64,000 nt of DNA, taken from the NCBI GenBank assembly GCA_030673965.1, contig JAUTCN010000002.1, positions 310,001 through 374,000 on the forward strand, in the 5' to 3' direction. The position numbers and the translations under genes are program-made. The DNA comes from Fusobacterium sp. JB019. Its GTDB lineage: Bacteria; Fusobacteriota; Fusobacteriia; Fusobacteriales; Fusobacteriaceae. Below, one piece after another: positions 28,162-38,013 of the stretch. A model generated the notes under the pieces. It was not told the DNA's origin and searched no databases. It was given only the letters and a program-made list of their open reading frames with translations. How positions within the stretch are numbered: position 1 is the first letter of the stretch; each line of letters opens with the position of its first letter.

Positions 28162-28989
28162 TTATTTCATATATAATAATTCTTCTAAATCCTTATTATA
28201 TTTTTTTCTTAATTTTGTTAATGTTTTTTTCTCTAATTGTCTAACTCTTTCACGAGTTATATTAAATTCATCTCCTATTTCTTCTAGAGTATTAATATCA
28301 TACCCATCTAGTCCATATCTTCTTTTTAGAATTTCTCTTTCTCTCATTTCTAAAGTATCTAAGATTTCATGAACTCTTTCCTTACCTAGTTTATCTATTA
28401 TTTTTTCTTCTAAGTTTTTACTGCTACTATTAACTAGTGTATCTTCCAAATAAATATTTTCTCCAACTTCCATATTAAGAGATAAAATTTCTTGGAATTC
28501 TTGCATTATATCTTTTACTTTTTTGACCTTAACTCCTAATTCCTTAGCAATTTCTTCTTCTGTTATATAGTTACCATCTTTAACAAAATTTTTCATAATA
28601 ACTTTATTCACTTTATTAAATAAATCATATTTATATGATGGTATCCTTATTTCTCGGCCTTTATTTATCACAGCTTTAGTTATTGATTGTTTTATCCACC
28701 AAACTGCGTAGGTTGAGAATCTATATCCTTTAGATAAATCGAACTTATCAATAGCATGAATAAGTCCTAAATTTCCTTCACTTATTAAATCTATAAAATT
28801 CATCCCCTTACTCATGTAATTTTTAGCCACACTAACAACTAATCTTAAATTACATACTATAAGTTGATTCTTTGCTTCTGCATCTCCTGCTTTTGCTTTT
28901 GTCAATAAAACTTCTTCTTCTGATTTTTCCAAAATTTTATATCTTCTTATATCTTTTAAGTATAACGATACTAGATCTCTTTCTTCCAT
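28162..28989 (-). CDS. Sigma-70 family RNA polymerase sigma factor, short group 1/2 type
   Basis: A 275-aa sigma factor with regions 1.2, 2, 3 and 4 but without region 1.1 or the non-conserved insert of RpoD. Region 2 reads DLISEGNLGLIHAIDKFD and YRFSTYAVWWIKQ; region 4.2 has FNITRERVRQLEKK. The strong match in the -10 recognition helix suggests recognition of housekeeping-like promoters. It is encoded between gpsA and dnaN. It could be a group 2 factor or a reduced primary factor. Confidence 0.88.
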   Translation of the reverse strand: MEERDLVSLYLKDIRRYKILEKSEEEVLLTKAKAGDAEAKNQLIVCNLRLVVSVAKNYMSKGMNFIDLISEGNLGLIHAIDKFDLSKGYRFSTYAVWWIKQSITKAVINKGREIRIPSYKYDLFNKVNKVIMKNFVKDGNYITEEEIAKELGVKVKKVKDIMQEFQEILSLNMEVGENIYLEDTLVNSSSKNLEEKIIDKLGKERVHEILDTLEMREREILKRRYGLDGYDINTLEEIGDEFNITRERVRQLEKKTLTKLRKKYNKDLEELLYMK

Positions 28990-29001
28990 AAATCCCCCAT
29001 T

Positions 29002-30000
29002 TTAAAATTCTTCTTTTAATTCACGAGACATTAAATACTCAACCATTTCTGTCGCTTTCTTATCCTCATATAAAATTTTATAAACTGCTTCTGTTATTGG
29101 CATGCTTACCTTTAGTTTTTGAGCTTTTCCATGAACAGCTTTAACTGTTGGAACACCTTCAGCAACCATTTCCATTTCATCTAATATTTCTTTCAATGTT
29201 TTACCCTGTCCAAGTTTTTCTCCAACATGTCTATTTCTACTATGTTTACTTGCACAAGTAACTATTAAATCTCCTATTCCTGATAATCCGTTGAAAGTTT
29301 TTGGATTTGCTCCACAAGCCTCCCCGAATCTTATCATCTCTCTAATTCCTCTTGTTATAAGAGCTGCTTTTGTATTATCTCCAAATTTCAAACCATCTGC
29401 TATTCCTGCACCTAAAGCTAAGCAATTTTTAACTGCTCCTCCAAGTTCTACTCCTACCATATCTTCATTTACATAAACTCTGAATTTTGGTGAATTAAAT
29501 ATTTCTTGGATTATCTTAGCTTTTTCAAGTCTTCCTGATGCAACAATTGTAGTAGGCATATCATTTGCAACTTCCTCAGCATGAGTTGGTCCTGATAGCA
29601 CAACTATATTTTTGTGATATTTTCCTAAAATTTCATCTTTAATAACTTCAGATAGTCTCATTTCCGTAGAAATTTCAAGCCCTTTCCCTGTATTAACTAT
29701 TACCAAATCATCTCTTAGTTGATCTGAAAAAATACTTACTACACTTCTTAAAGCTTGAGAAGGAATTGAAAATATAACTGCCTTAGCATCCTTTAATAAA
29801 TCTTCTTTTTCATTAGTAATATGGATGTTTTCTGGTAGCTTTACTCCTTTTAATAGCTTGTTTTCTCTTGTTCTTTGCAATTCCTGTGCAACTTCTTTTT
29901 TGTACTCCCACATATGAACTTCATAACACTTTTTCCTAGCTAAGGTTAAAGCTAATGCTGTCCCCCAGCTTCCGCAACCAACAACTACTATTTTTTCCAT
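29002..30000 (-). CDS. gpsA: NAD(P)H-dependent glycerol-3-phosphate dehydrogenase
   Basis: A 332-aa enzyme reducing dihydroxyacetone phosphate to sn-glycerol-3-phosphate for phospholipid synthesis. It has the N-terminal VVGCGSWGTALALTLA motif, the LSGPTHAEEV block, and the catalytic lysine region GAVKNCLALGAGIADGL. The ATG at 30000 behind GAGAGG is preferred over an in-frame TTG two codons upstream. It follows plsY, which uses the product. Confidence 0.95.
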   Translation of the reverse strand: MEKIVVVGCGSWGTALALTLARKKCYEVHMWEYKKEVAQELQRTRENKLLKGVKLPENIHITNEKEDLLKDAKAVIFSIPSQALRSVVSIFSDQLRDDLVIVNTGKGLEISTEMRLSEVIKDEILGKYHKNIVVLSGPTHAEEVANDMPTTIVASGRLEKAKIIQEIFNSPKFRVYVNEDMVGVELGGAVKNCLALGAGIADGLKFGDNTKAALITRGIREMIRFGEACGANPKTFNGLSGIGDLIVTCASKHSRNRHVGEKLGQGKTLKEILDEMEMVAEGVPTVKAVHGKAQKLKVSMPITEAVYKILYEDKKATEMVEYLMSRELKEEF

Positions 30001-30013
30001 TTGCAACCTCTCT

Positions 30014-30619
30014 TTATTTAAAAACTATTTTAGACTCTGTCCCATTAAGTAATCTAGAGATATTTGCCTTATGTTTGTATATGACAAATGCTCCTATTAT
30101 TGTTACTAAAATACAAAGAGCTGCCTTATCCACACCTTCTCTAACAGGTAATATGTAAACCATTATTGGTAAGATTATAGCTCCTGTAATAGATGATAAT
30201 GAAACGTATCTTGTAAAATAAAGTACTATTAAAAAACCAGCCAATGCAACTAAAACTCCCTTAGGAGATAAAAATAAAAATACTCCTAAACTTGTAGCAA
30301 CTCCCTTTCCACCTTTAAAGTTTAAAAAGCATGAAAAAGAGTGAGCTAATATTGCAACTAATCCTATAAAGACAACAAAAACTGAACTTGCTCCAGCTTT
30401 ATATGCAATAAATACAGGTAAATAACCCTTTAAAGCATCTAATACTAAAGTGGCAATCCCATACTTGGCTCCTAAATTTCTATAAGCATTTGTAGCTCCT
30501 GAATTTTTACTTCCAACTGTTCTAATATCTATTCCCTTAAATGTTTTCCCAAGCCATACCCCGTTAGGTAGTGACCCTAATAAATAAGCTAATACTACTA
30601 AAACTATATTAATAATCAT
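30014..30619 (-). CDS. plsY: Glycerol-3-phosphate acyltransferase PlsY
   Basis: A 201-aa membrane enzyme that acylates glycerol-3-phosphate from acyl phosphate. Motifs are LLGSLPNGVWLGK, GSKNSGATNAYRNLG and FLNFKGGKGVATSLGV, all conserved in PlsY. It is the first gene of the plsY-gpsA-sigma-dnaN run. Confidence 0.95.
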   Translation of the reverse strand: MIINIVLVVLAYLLGSLPNGVWLGKTFKGIDIRTVGSKNSGATNAYRNLGAKYGIATLVLDALKGYLPVFIAYKAGASSVFVVFIGLVAILAHSFSCFLNFKGGKGVATSLGVFLFLSPKGVLVALAGFLIVLYFTRYVSLSSITGAIILPIMVYILPVREGVDKAALCILVTIIGAFVIYKHKANISRLLNGTESKIVFK

Positions 30620-30887
30620 AATTATCTTTCTCCTATCTTAAAAATTTGTTTTTGTTTTTTCTCACTTCCTCTATTATAGCATTTTTCAAGCTTTTTTTCC
30701 ATTATAAAAAACAGGTGCAATACTTCAAGAGATAGTCAAATTGTATACTAATTATCTACATAAGTCAACTTAAAAACACATTTAAAGGATATTATACTTA
30801 ATTTTTACACAACTCCCTTTTATTTTTTCTCATTTCCGTGTATAATAGCATGTATAATCTTTAAGAAATAAAAAGGAGAATTTTGTT

Positions 30888-31748
30888 TTGGATACAAAAG
30901 AAACGTTTAAGGTAACACAAATTGAAAAAAATACCTATAGAATTTGGGAGCTTGGAGGGAATTATTTAACTTTGTTACTTGGAAAAAAGAAAGCAATGTT
31001 AATTGATACTGGTTTTGGATTTTATAATTCAAAGGAAATTATAGAAAAAATTACAGATTTACCACTTATTGTCGTTAATAGCCATGGTCATCTTGATCAT
31101 ACTGGTGGTAATTATTTATATGATGAGATATATCTTCATCACGATGATCTTAAAACTTATTCCCATTATCAAAAAGAAAAGGGATTAATGATAGATACTA
31201 TGAAAAAAAGATTTGATAAGTTAAAGAAGGATTATGTTTGGCCTGAAAATTTTAGTAAAGATGAGTATGTTTCTCAAAAAACTAAGAAATTTATCTTTAT
31301 GAAGGATGTTGAAAAGTTTGATTTAGGAGATAGAATTATAGAATTTACTAAAGTTCCTGGTCATACTCTTGGACAAATGGTTGCCTTTGACTATAATACT
31401 GGAATATTATTTTCAAGTGACGCTGTGGCTTCTAATCTTTGGATATATTATGATGAGGGAGTTTCTTTAATTGATTATTGTGAAAACATAGAAAAATTAA
31501 AAAAATATCCAATTAAATATATTTTAAGTGGACATCTTGATACTAAATTTCCAAGAAGAATAATAGATGCTCTTCAAGCTACTATTAAAGCTAGAAGCGC
31601 TGCTAAGAGTCGTGTATTTATTCATCCAAGAAATAAACATAAAGCTTTATTATTTAAATATAATACTGAAAACATCAAAAACTTTGAGAAAATAGATAAG
31701 ATTCAAAATATGAACTTAATTTATGCTCCCAGTTTATCAACTGATTAA
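30888..31748 (+). CDS. MBL-fold metallohydrolase
   Basis: A 286-aa metallo-beta-lactamase-fold hydrolase with the metal-binding set VVNSHGHLDHTGG, GHTLGQM, SDAV and SGHLD. The start is a TTG at 30888, placed by AAAAGGAG upstream; there is no in-frame ATG nearby. The gene stands alone and is followed by a terminator. The substrate is unknown; the family includes thioesterases, lactonases and phosphodiesterases. Confidence 0.88.
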   Translation: MDTKETFKVTQIEKNTYRIWELGGNYLTLLLGKKKAMLIDTGFGFYNSKEIIEKITDLPLIVVNSHGHLDHTGGNYLYDEIYLHHDDLKTYSHYQKEKGLMIDTMKKRFDKLKKDYVWPENFSKDEYVSQKTKKFIFMKDVEKFDLGDRIIEFTKVPGHTLGQMVAFDYNTGILFSSDAVASNLWIYYDEGVSLIDYCENIEKLKKYPIKYILSGHLDTKFPRRIIDALQATIKARSAAKSRVFIHPRNKHKALLFKYNTENIKNFEKIDKIQNMNLIYAPSLSTD

Positions 31749-31752
31749 TAAA

Positions 31753-31783
31753 AAAGGAATCCTAAGGATTCCTTTATTTTTTT
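31753..31783. terminator. Bidirectional terminator between MBL and ABC transporter genes
   Basis: AAAGGAATCC (31753-31762) and GGATTCCTTT (31766-31775) form a 10-bp stem with a 3-nt loop, flanked by T runs. It lies between the converging ends of the MBL gene and the ABC ATPase gene. Confidence 0.85.
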
Positions 31784-32415
31784 TCTATGATTTTACCATT
31801 CTCTAAATATATAATTTTATCTGCTATACTTGTATCTGCAAAATCATGAGTTACAAAAATAGCTGTTGTATTTGATTTTTTTATAATACTTTTTAAATGT
31901 TCTCTAATATGTTCTTTTAATTCAGTATCTAAATTAGAAAAGGGTTCATCAAGAAGAATTAAATTTGGACTAGGAGCTAGAGACCTAGCTAAAGCTATTC
32001 TTTGTTGCTGACCCCCTGATAATTCATGAGGAAATCTTTTACCAAAGCCTTCCATTTCAACTAATTCAAGCATCTCTTTCACTTTTTCTGATTTGTTTTT
32101 TTTCTTTAAACCAAATTCAATATTCTTTTCAACTGTCAAATGTGGAAAAAGAGCATAATCTTGAAAAAGCATCCCTATATTTCTTTTTTCTGTGGGAACA
32201 TTTGTTTTATCATCTATTAAAACTTTATCATCTATTAAAATAGATCCTTTATAAGGTTGCTCAAATCCTGATAAAATTCTTAATAACGTTGATTTTCCAC
32301 TTCCCGATTTTCCTAAAATAGCTATTATCTCTCCACGTTTAATCTCTAAATTAAAATCCTTCAATATATCTTCTTTATCATATTTAAAATATAAATTATT
32401 AATTGAAATATACAT
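31774..32415 (-). CDS. ABC transporter ATP-binding protein, iron(III) type, short form
   Basis: A 213-aa ATPase with Walker A (GKSGSGKST), signature (LSGGQQQR), Walker B (LILLDEP) and the switch histidine (FVTHDF). It lacks the C-terminal regulatory TOBE region of FbpC and PotA, which are near 350 aa. It is coupled to the two-domain permease upstream and to a ferric-type binding protein. It probably powers iron uptake. Confidence 0.88.
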   Translation of the reverse strand: MYISINNLYFKYDKEDILKDFNLEIKRGEIIAILGKSGSGKSTLLRILSGFEQPYKGSILIDDKVLIDDKTNVPTEKRNIGMLFQDYALFPHLTVEKNIEFGLKKKNKSEKVKEMLELVEMEGFGKRFPHELSGGQQQRIALARSLAPSPNLILLDEPFSNLDTELKEHIREHLKSIIKKSNTTAIFVTHDFADTSIADKIIYLENGKIIEKK

Positions 32416-34025
32416 TATTTTTCCTTTCTACTAAATATTAAAACAGCAATAGAACACATCCCTATTATTATAAGAGAAGGAATGGAACTTTCTTGAATCA
32501 TCTCATCATTTGCGTACTGCTGAACTAAAGTTGCTAAAGTATTAAAATTAAAAGGTCTTAATATTAAAGTTAGAGGCAACTCTTTTGTTATCTCTATAAA
32601 TACCAAAATAAAACTAGAAAAAATTGCTGGTTTTATCATTGGAAGATCCACCTTAAAAAAAGTTCTTGTAATTCCAAATCCAAAAGTTCTAGAAACTTGA
32701 TGAAACTTAGTACCTATTTTTTTAAAATTAGAGTCTATATTTGAATAAGATACTGCTAAAAATCTAACTAAATAAGCAAATATTAAAATTAAATAACTAG
32801 ATGATAAGACAAGAGATTTATCTATCCCTAAAGATGTGTAAACTCCTTTTAAATTCTGATCTAAAAATATAAATATAGTCATTACTCCAACTGCTATAAC
32901 AGCACCTGGAATTGAATATCCCATGTTTACGATTTTAGCTAAAAAAATCATATCTTTTTTTAATCTCATTGTATTTGCTATTATTATGGAAACTGTTACT
33001 ATTATAAAACAAGCTACTACAGTTATTCCTAAAGAATTTTTAAATACTCCTAAAAGTTCAAAATAATCAAAATGTAAATAACTTAATTTTGTCCAATATA
33101 AAAGTTGTAAAATAGGTATTATAAAACTAAATAACAGTATTATCATACAATATGTAAAAACAACAATGCATTTATATCCTTTTAATTTTATTGTTTTTAA
33201 AGGTTTGCTCTTAGTTGAAATAGTATATTTTTTATGACCCCTACTTTTACTTTCAATATATAAAATTCCAAAAATAAATATAACTAAAATAGCTGAAAGT
33301 TTTAAAGCTGAAGTTAAATCTCCTAAAGATAACCAAGCTCTAAATATTCCTATACTAAAAGTATTTACTCCAAAATAGCTAACTAAACCATAAGCATTTA
33401 AAACTTCCATTAGAACTAAACTAACTCCTGATATAATAGCTACCCTAGAAAGAGGTAAAATTACTTTAAAAAATGTTTCTGGAAGAGTCTTCCCTAAAGA
33501 ACGAGAAGCTTCTATCATATTTTTAGAACTTTTATTAAAATATCCTTTCATAATAATAAATACATAAGGATAAAAAAACAAACTAAATACAATAATAACT
33601 CCGTATATATTTAATATGTCTATTCTTAAATTTATTCCTAATTTTGATAAAATTCTAGATATACTTCCTGTAAAAGAAAACATATCTGAATATATATATC
33701 CTGCAATATAAGAAGGGATAGTAAGTGGCAAGATAAGACTTATGGAAAATAATCTTCTACAAGGAAATTCATAAACACTTACAAACCAAGCTAGAGAAAC
33801 TCCTAAAATAGCTGTAATAATAGTAACACCCATTGCTATTATTACAGTATTATATAAATATTCATTTAAAACTGTATTTTTTATATGCTCAAAAATTTCA
33901 TTAGAGGGTAATAATATACCTTTAAATATTAAAAAAATTGGAGAAATTATAGCTAATGTTAAAACAATAGTCATAGTAGACCAAGAGTCTAAGTTTGACC
34001 TTAGACTCTTTAAAAGCTTAACCAT
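32415..34025 (-). CDS. Iron(III)-type ABC transporter permease (two fused MetI domains)
   Basis: A 536-aa polytopic permease. Two binding-protein-dependent transport modules are visible, with EAA-type loops MIEASRSLGKTLPETFFKV (first half) and QVSRTFGFGITRTFFKVDLP (second half). The ATG at 34025 overlaps the stop of the binding protein gene (TAATG), indicating coupling; an in-frame TTG three codons earlier is less likely. This is an FbpB-like fused permease. Confidence 0.9.
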   Translation of the reverse strand: MVKLLKSLRSNLDSWSTMTIVLTLAIISPIFLIFKGILLPSNEIFEHIKNTVLNEYLYNTVIIAMGVTIITAILGVSLAWFVSVYEFPCRRLFSISLILPLTIPSYIAGYIYSDMFSFTGSISRILSKLGINLRIDILNIYGVIIVFSLFFYPYVFIIMKGYFNKSSKNMIEASRSLGKTLPETFFKVILPLSRVAIISGVSLVLMEVLNAYGLVSYFGVNTFSIGIFRAWLSLGDLTSALKLSAILVIFIFGILYIESKSRGHKKYTISTKSKPLKTIKLKGYKCIVVFTYCMIILLFSFIIPILQLLYWTKLSYLHFDYFELLGVFKNSLGITVVACFIIVTVSIIIANTMRLKKDMIFLAKIVNMGYSIPGAVIAVGVMTIFIFLDQNLKGVYTSLGIDKSLVLSSSYLILIFAYLVRFLAVSYSNIDSNFKKIGTKFHQVSRTFGFGITRTFFKVDLPMIKPAIFSSFILVFIEITKELPLTLILRPFNFNTLATLVQQYANDEMIQESSIPSLIIIGMCSIAVLIFSRKEK

Positions 34026-35032
34026 TATTTCCAACCAACTTCATCAAATATTTTAACTGCCTTTTCATTATAAACACCTAAATAATTTAAATCTAAGTTA
34101 TCAGCTTTAAAGTCTCCCCATTTTTTTACTATTTCAGAAGGACTTACCTTTTCATTTACAGGATACTCGTAATTAAGTTCTGCAAAAACTTTTTGTCCTT
34201 CTACACTTGTCATATACTCTAAAAATTTTATAGCATTTTCTTTATTCTTTGAATATTTTGTAATTCCTGCTCCACTTGCATTAATATGATTTCCTCTATC
34301 TTCTTGATTTAAAAATTTAATTTTTAATGCTTTTCCTACTTTTACTTCATATGGATCTTTTGATGTTAACAATCTTCCCATATAATAAGAATTCATAATT
34401 GCTATTTCTCCAACTCCACTAACTACACCCTTTGCTTGATCTCTATCATTTCCTTTTGGAGATCTTGCCATATTTTCAACTATAGATTTAGCCCATTTAG
34501 TTGCCTCTTCTTCACCATCATTTTTAATAATTGAAGCTAATAAAGATTGATTATATAAATTAGAAGAAGATCTTACTAAAATCTTTCCTTTCCATTTATC
34601 ATCTGCTAAATCTTCTATTTTGTTAATACTTGAAGCATCTGTCTTTGTTGGATCATAAGCTATAATTCTTGCTCTATAAGTTAATCCATACCAAAAATCA
34701 TCCTTATCTTTTAAAGTTTCTTTAACATTTTCTGATAATTTTTCTGTTACAACTGGTTGCAATAATCCTTTTTCTTTTGCTCTATAAAGTTTTCCTGCAT
34801 CAGCTGTTATAAATAAGTCTGCTGGAGTATCTTTTCCTTCAAGTTCTAATTTTTTTATAAGTTCATCTCCTTTAGCCTTAACAACATTAATCTTTATTCC
34901 TGTTTCTTTTTCAAAATTCTTAATCAAAATCTTATCTGCATCATAATGTCTTTCAGTATAAATATTCACTTCCTCTTTGGCAAAAGCAGAAATACCTAAT
35001 ACAAACAAACATAATAAAATAATTTTTTTCAT
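34025..35032 (-). CDS. Iron(III)-type ABC transporter substrate-binding protein (FutA/FbpA-like)
   Basis: A 335-aa exported protein with signal peptide MKKIILLCLFVLGISAFA. The mature start VNIYTERHYDADKILIKNFE matches FutA/FbpA-type ferric-binding proteins, in which the early tyrosine and histidine and later tyrosines (LNYEYP, NSYYMGR) bind iron. The ATG at 35032 is used because GGAGG precedes it; an upstream ATG at 35044 overlaps this site. It heads the operon behind a strong promoter. Confidence 0.9.
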   Translation of the reverse strand: MKKIILLCLFVLGISAFAKEEVNIYTERHYDADKILIKNFEKETGIKINVVKAKGDELIKKLELEGKDTPADLFITADAGKLYRAKEKGLLQPVVTEKLSENVKETLKDKDDFWYGLTYRARIIAYDPTKTDASSINKIEDLADDKWKGKILVRSSSNLYNQSLLASIIKNDGEEEATKWAKSIVENMARSPKGNDRDQAKGVVSGVGEIAIMNSYYMGRLLTSKDPYEVKVGKALKIKFLNQEDRGNHINASGAGITKYSKNKENAIKFLEYMTSVEGQKVFAELNYEYPVNEKVSPSEIVKKWGDFKADNLDLNYLGVYNEKAVKIFDEVGWK

Positions 35033-35085
35033 TTTTTCCTCCATAAATAAATATTTTTAACTTTCTATCTTTTGATAGTCAAAAT

Positions 35086-35114
35086 ATAGTATCATGATAA
35101 CATTAATGTGTCAA
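35086..35114 (-). promoter_or_regulatory. Promoter of the ferric ABC transporter operon
   Basis: A perfect TTGACA (35114-35109), 17 bp and TACTAT (35091-35086) on the minus strand, 54 bp from the binding protein start. The spacer and -10 contain short dyads (GATAC/GTATC-like, and CTATC..GATAG just downstream) that could bind an iron repressor; that is speculation. Confidence 0.7.
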
Positions 35115-35172
35115 TAATTTTTATATATGTAGTTTCTTTTTGACATTTATTTCATTTATCTTTTTCCTTCTA

Positions 35173-35212
35173 AAAGTTTAAAGTACAGCTAATTAGCTGT
35201 ACTTTAAACTTT
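35173..35212. terminator. Perfect 40-bp palindrome after the second ABC operon
   Basis: Positions 35173-35192 are the exact reverse complement of 35193-35212, centred on TAATTA. It lies 10 bp after the stop of the leftward ATPase gene and upstream of the next operon's promoter. It is most likely the transcription terminator, though a palindrome without a loop this long is unusual. Confidence 0.65.
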
Positions 35213-35222
35213 CATTATTTTT

Positions 35223-36293
35223 TTATTCTTCTATTATATGAAGAGAATCTGCTTCTAAGGTAAAATCAATTTCTGAATCTAAAGGATAATTTTTTTTATT
35301 TCTAGGATTACTAACTGAAATTTCAATTTTAAGATCTCCTAGCATAGCTTCATACTCATGATAAGCTCCCATGAACATACTTTTTGTTACTTTTCCTCTG
35401 TATCCTTCTTTTGAAATAACTATTCCTTCAGGTCTTGCAACTACTTGAACTTCTTCTCCAACATCTTTTTTAACATTTTGAGGAACTTTAAACTTAACTC
35501 CAAGAATATCAACTTCACATTCTTTTTCAGTTTTAGATATTATTTTCCCCTTAAAGATATTTGCTCTTCCTATAAAATTAGCTACAAAAGTATTTATTGG
35601 ATTTTGATATACCTCAATTGGACTACCTACTTGTTGAATTTTTCCATTTTTCATTATAACAACAATATCTGCAAGTCCCATTGCCTCAGCTTGATCATGA
35701 GTTACATATATTGATGTAATTCCAACTTGCATTTGAATTTTTTTTATCTCATCTCTCATATGTATTCTCAATTTTGCATCAAGATTTGATAGCGGTTCAT
35801 CAAATAATAATACTCCTGGTTCCATAACCAAAGCTCTTGCAAGGGAAACTCTTTGTTGTTGTCCCCCTGACATTTGAGATGGCATTCTATCTGCAAAATC
35901 TTTCATATTCATTAATTCAAGTATTTTATGAACTCTTCTATCTATTTCTTTTTTAGATATTTTTTGTAGTTTTAATCCATAAGAAATATTATTATATACA
36001 TTCATATGAGGAAATAATGCATAATTTTGAAATACCATTGCAGTATCTCTTCTATCTGGGGTTATTCTTTCAACATTTTCTTCTCCTATATATATATGCC
36101 CTTGTGTAGGAACTTCAAATCCTGCAAGCATACGAAGAATTGTTGTTTTACCACATCCAGAAGGCCCTAAAAGACAGACAAATTTTCCTGGTTCCACATC
36201 TAAATCTAATTCTTTTACAGCATTTACTCTTTTCCCGTCACCTGTTATAAAAATTTTATTTATATTTTCAAATTTTACTCTTTTAGCTCTCAT
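35223..36293 (-). CDS. ABC transporter ATP-binding protein (FbpC/PotA/AfuC-like)
   Basis: A 356-aa ATPase with Walker A (GPSGCGKTT), signature (MSGGQQQRVSLARAL), Walker B (VLLFDEPLSNLDAKLR), the switch histidine (YVTHDQAEAM) and a C-terminal TOBE-type domain (VVARPEGI onwards). It is full-length, unlike the short ATPase of the neighbouring transporter. It works with the two-domain permease upstream. Confidence 0.9.
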   Translation of the reverse strand: MRAKRVKFENINKIFITGDGKRVNAVKELDLDVEPGKFVCLLGPSGCGKTTILRMLAGFEVPTQGHIYIGEENVERITPDRRDTAMVFQNYALFPHMNVYNNISYGLKLQKISKKEIDRRVHKILELMNMKDFADRMPSQMSGGQQQRVSLARALVMEPGVLLFDEPLSNLDAKLRIHMRDEIKKIQMQVGITSIYVTHDQAEAMGLADIVVIMKNGKIQQVGSPIEVYQNPINTFVANFIGRANIFKGKIISKTEKECEVDILGVKFKVPQNVKKDVGEEVQVVARPEGIVISKEGYRGKVTKSMFMGAYHEYEAMLGDLKIEISVSNPRNKKNYPLDSEIDFTLEADSLHIIEE

Positions 36294-36310
36294 AGTATTT
36301 TCTCCCCTTC

Positions 36311-37993
36311 TTATTCTGAAATATCATCTATACCCATTCTTTTTAATGTAAATCTCATAAGTCCAACTATGACAAATACAATAAAGATAAGAATAGTACA
36401 ATATGCTGATGCAACACCTATTTTTCCAACATCTATTTGATTCATAATAGCAACTGTAAGTAAATTATATCTAGCTGAAACTAAGAAAATTATTGTACTT
36501 ACTAAAGTCATACTTCTTACAAAAGCATAAACAAGCCCACTAAAGAATGCTGGTTTTATCATAGGTAGAGTAACTGAAGTGAATACTTTTTTACTATTTG
36601 CACCTAAAACACAGGCTGCTTCTTCTATTGAAGGATCTATTTGTTGCAAGGCTGCAATACCAGATCTAATTCCAATTGGCATATTTCTCATTATAAAGGC
36701 TATTATTAAAATAAAAGCTGTTCCTGCAAGAACAAGAGGTTTTTTATTATAAGTTATAATATAACCTAAACCTACTATTGTACCTGGAATTGCTATGGCC
36801 ATCATAGTTATAAACTCAATAAAAGATCTACCAAAAAATTCCTTTCTAACAATTAAAAAGGCTATAATCATAGCTAAAATTCCTGTAATTGGAGTAGAAA
36901 TTAAAGCTAATAAAGTTGTATCTCTAATTGGTTTCATTCCTAAATCAAAAACATATCTATAATGCTCAAGTGAGAAACTATTATTTATTCCCCATAATTT
37001 TACAAAGGATCCTAAAGGTATCATAATATACATTATAAAAACTCCAAGTGTTATTATTGACATTACTATAACTATTGGAAGAGCTATTCCTTTTTCAGAA
37101 ATTTTTTCTCTCTGTCTAGATACTTTTCCAGTTACAGTTACATAGGATTTTTTACTTATATAATATTTTTGAGTGACAAATATAGATACTGACATTAGCA
37201 CTAATATTACTGCAAGGGCTGTTGCACTACCCATATCAAAGTTTCCTATTCCTTGTAAATAAATTTGAACTGCCACTGTTGTAAAATTTCCTCCTATTAC
37301 CATTGGATTTGAGAAATCTGCTATTGCTTGTATAAATATTACAAGTATAGCATTTGCAATTCCTGGAACCATAAGAGGTAAAGTTATAGTTCTAAACACA
37401 TCCCATCTTGAAGCTCCTAAATCTCTTGAAGCTTCTTCAACTGAAGGATCTATTTTTTGTAAAAGTCCAACTAACATTAGGTAGGCTACTGGAAAAAAAG
37501 TTAAAACTTGAACTAAGACCAAACCTTTAAATCCATATATCTCTGCATTTCTTATTCCAAGAAGTGTTCTAGTTATATATCCTCTTCTTCCAAGTAACAT
37601 AATAGCTGATAATGCTATTACAAATGGAGGAGAAACAATTGGAAGTATTGCTATGGAACTAAATACTTTTTTAAATGGCACTTTTATATATGTCATTGCA
37701 TATGCAAAAAAGAATCCTATAGCAGTTGAAATTGTAGATGTCACCACTCCTAATTTCAAAGTATTTAATATGATCACAAAATTTTCATGCATATCCCTTA
37801 CATTTCTATAATGAATCAAAGAAAATTCTCCCTTGTAAGTAAAACTTTCCTTTAAAACATTGAACATAGGTAATAATATAAATAAGATTAAAATTACCAT
37901 TACAAATGTAAAAGTTGAAAATAAGATTGGGTCATAAAACATTTTTTTCATATTTTTTATACTTGTCTCTAATTTTATTCTAAAATTTGACAT
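36311..37993 (-). CDS. ABC transporter permease with two fused membrane domains (AfuB/FbpB-like)
   Basis: A 560-aa permease with two MetI-type halves. EAA loops are VEEASRDLGASRWDVFRTI and IEEAACVLGANSKKVFTSV. The gene lies between the binding protein and the ATPase. It belongs to the same superfamily as the adjacent ferric permease but the two are clearly different in sequence, so this is not a recent tandem duplication. Confidence 0.9.
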   Translation of the reverse strand: MSNFRIKLETSIKNMKKMFYDPILFSTFTFVMVILILFILLPMFNVLKESFTYKGEFSLIHYRNVRDMHENFVIILNTLKLGVVTSTISTAIGFFFAYAMTYIKVPFKKVFSSIAILPIVSPPFVIALSAIMLLGRRGYITRTLLGIRNAEIYGFKGLVLVQVLTFFPVAYLMLVGLLQKIDPSVEEASRDLGASRWDVFRTITLPLMVPGIANAILVIFIQAIADFSNPMVIGGNFTTVAVQIYLQGIGNFDMGSATALAVILVLMSVSIFVTQKYYISKKSYVTVTGKVSRQREKISEKGIALPIVIVMSIITLGVFIMYIMIPLGSFVKLWGINNSFSLEHYRYVFDLGMKPIRDTTLLALISTPITGILAMIIAFLIVRKEFFGRSFIEFITMMAIAIPGTIVGLGYIITYNKKPLVLAGTAFILIIAFIMRNMPIGIRSGIAALQQIDPSIEEAACVLGANSKKVFTSVTLPMIKPAFFSGLVYAFVRSMTLVSTIIFLVSARYNLLTVAIMNQIDVGKIGVASAYCTILIFIVFVIVGLMRFTLKRMGIDDISE

Positions 37994-38013
37994 ATTTATC
38001 CCTTTCTCTTCCC

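Noticed and set aside
35445-35714. Reading frames opposite real genes (this one is opposite the ABC ATPase; many others in the window are similar)
   Set aside because: They lack an RBS, run antisense to well-recognised proteins and have low-complexity composition; they arise from the base composition.
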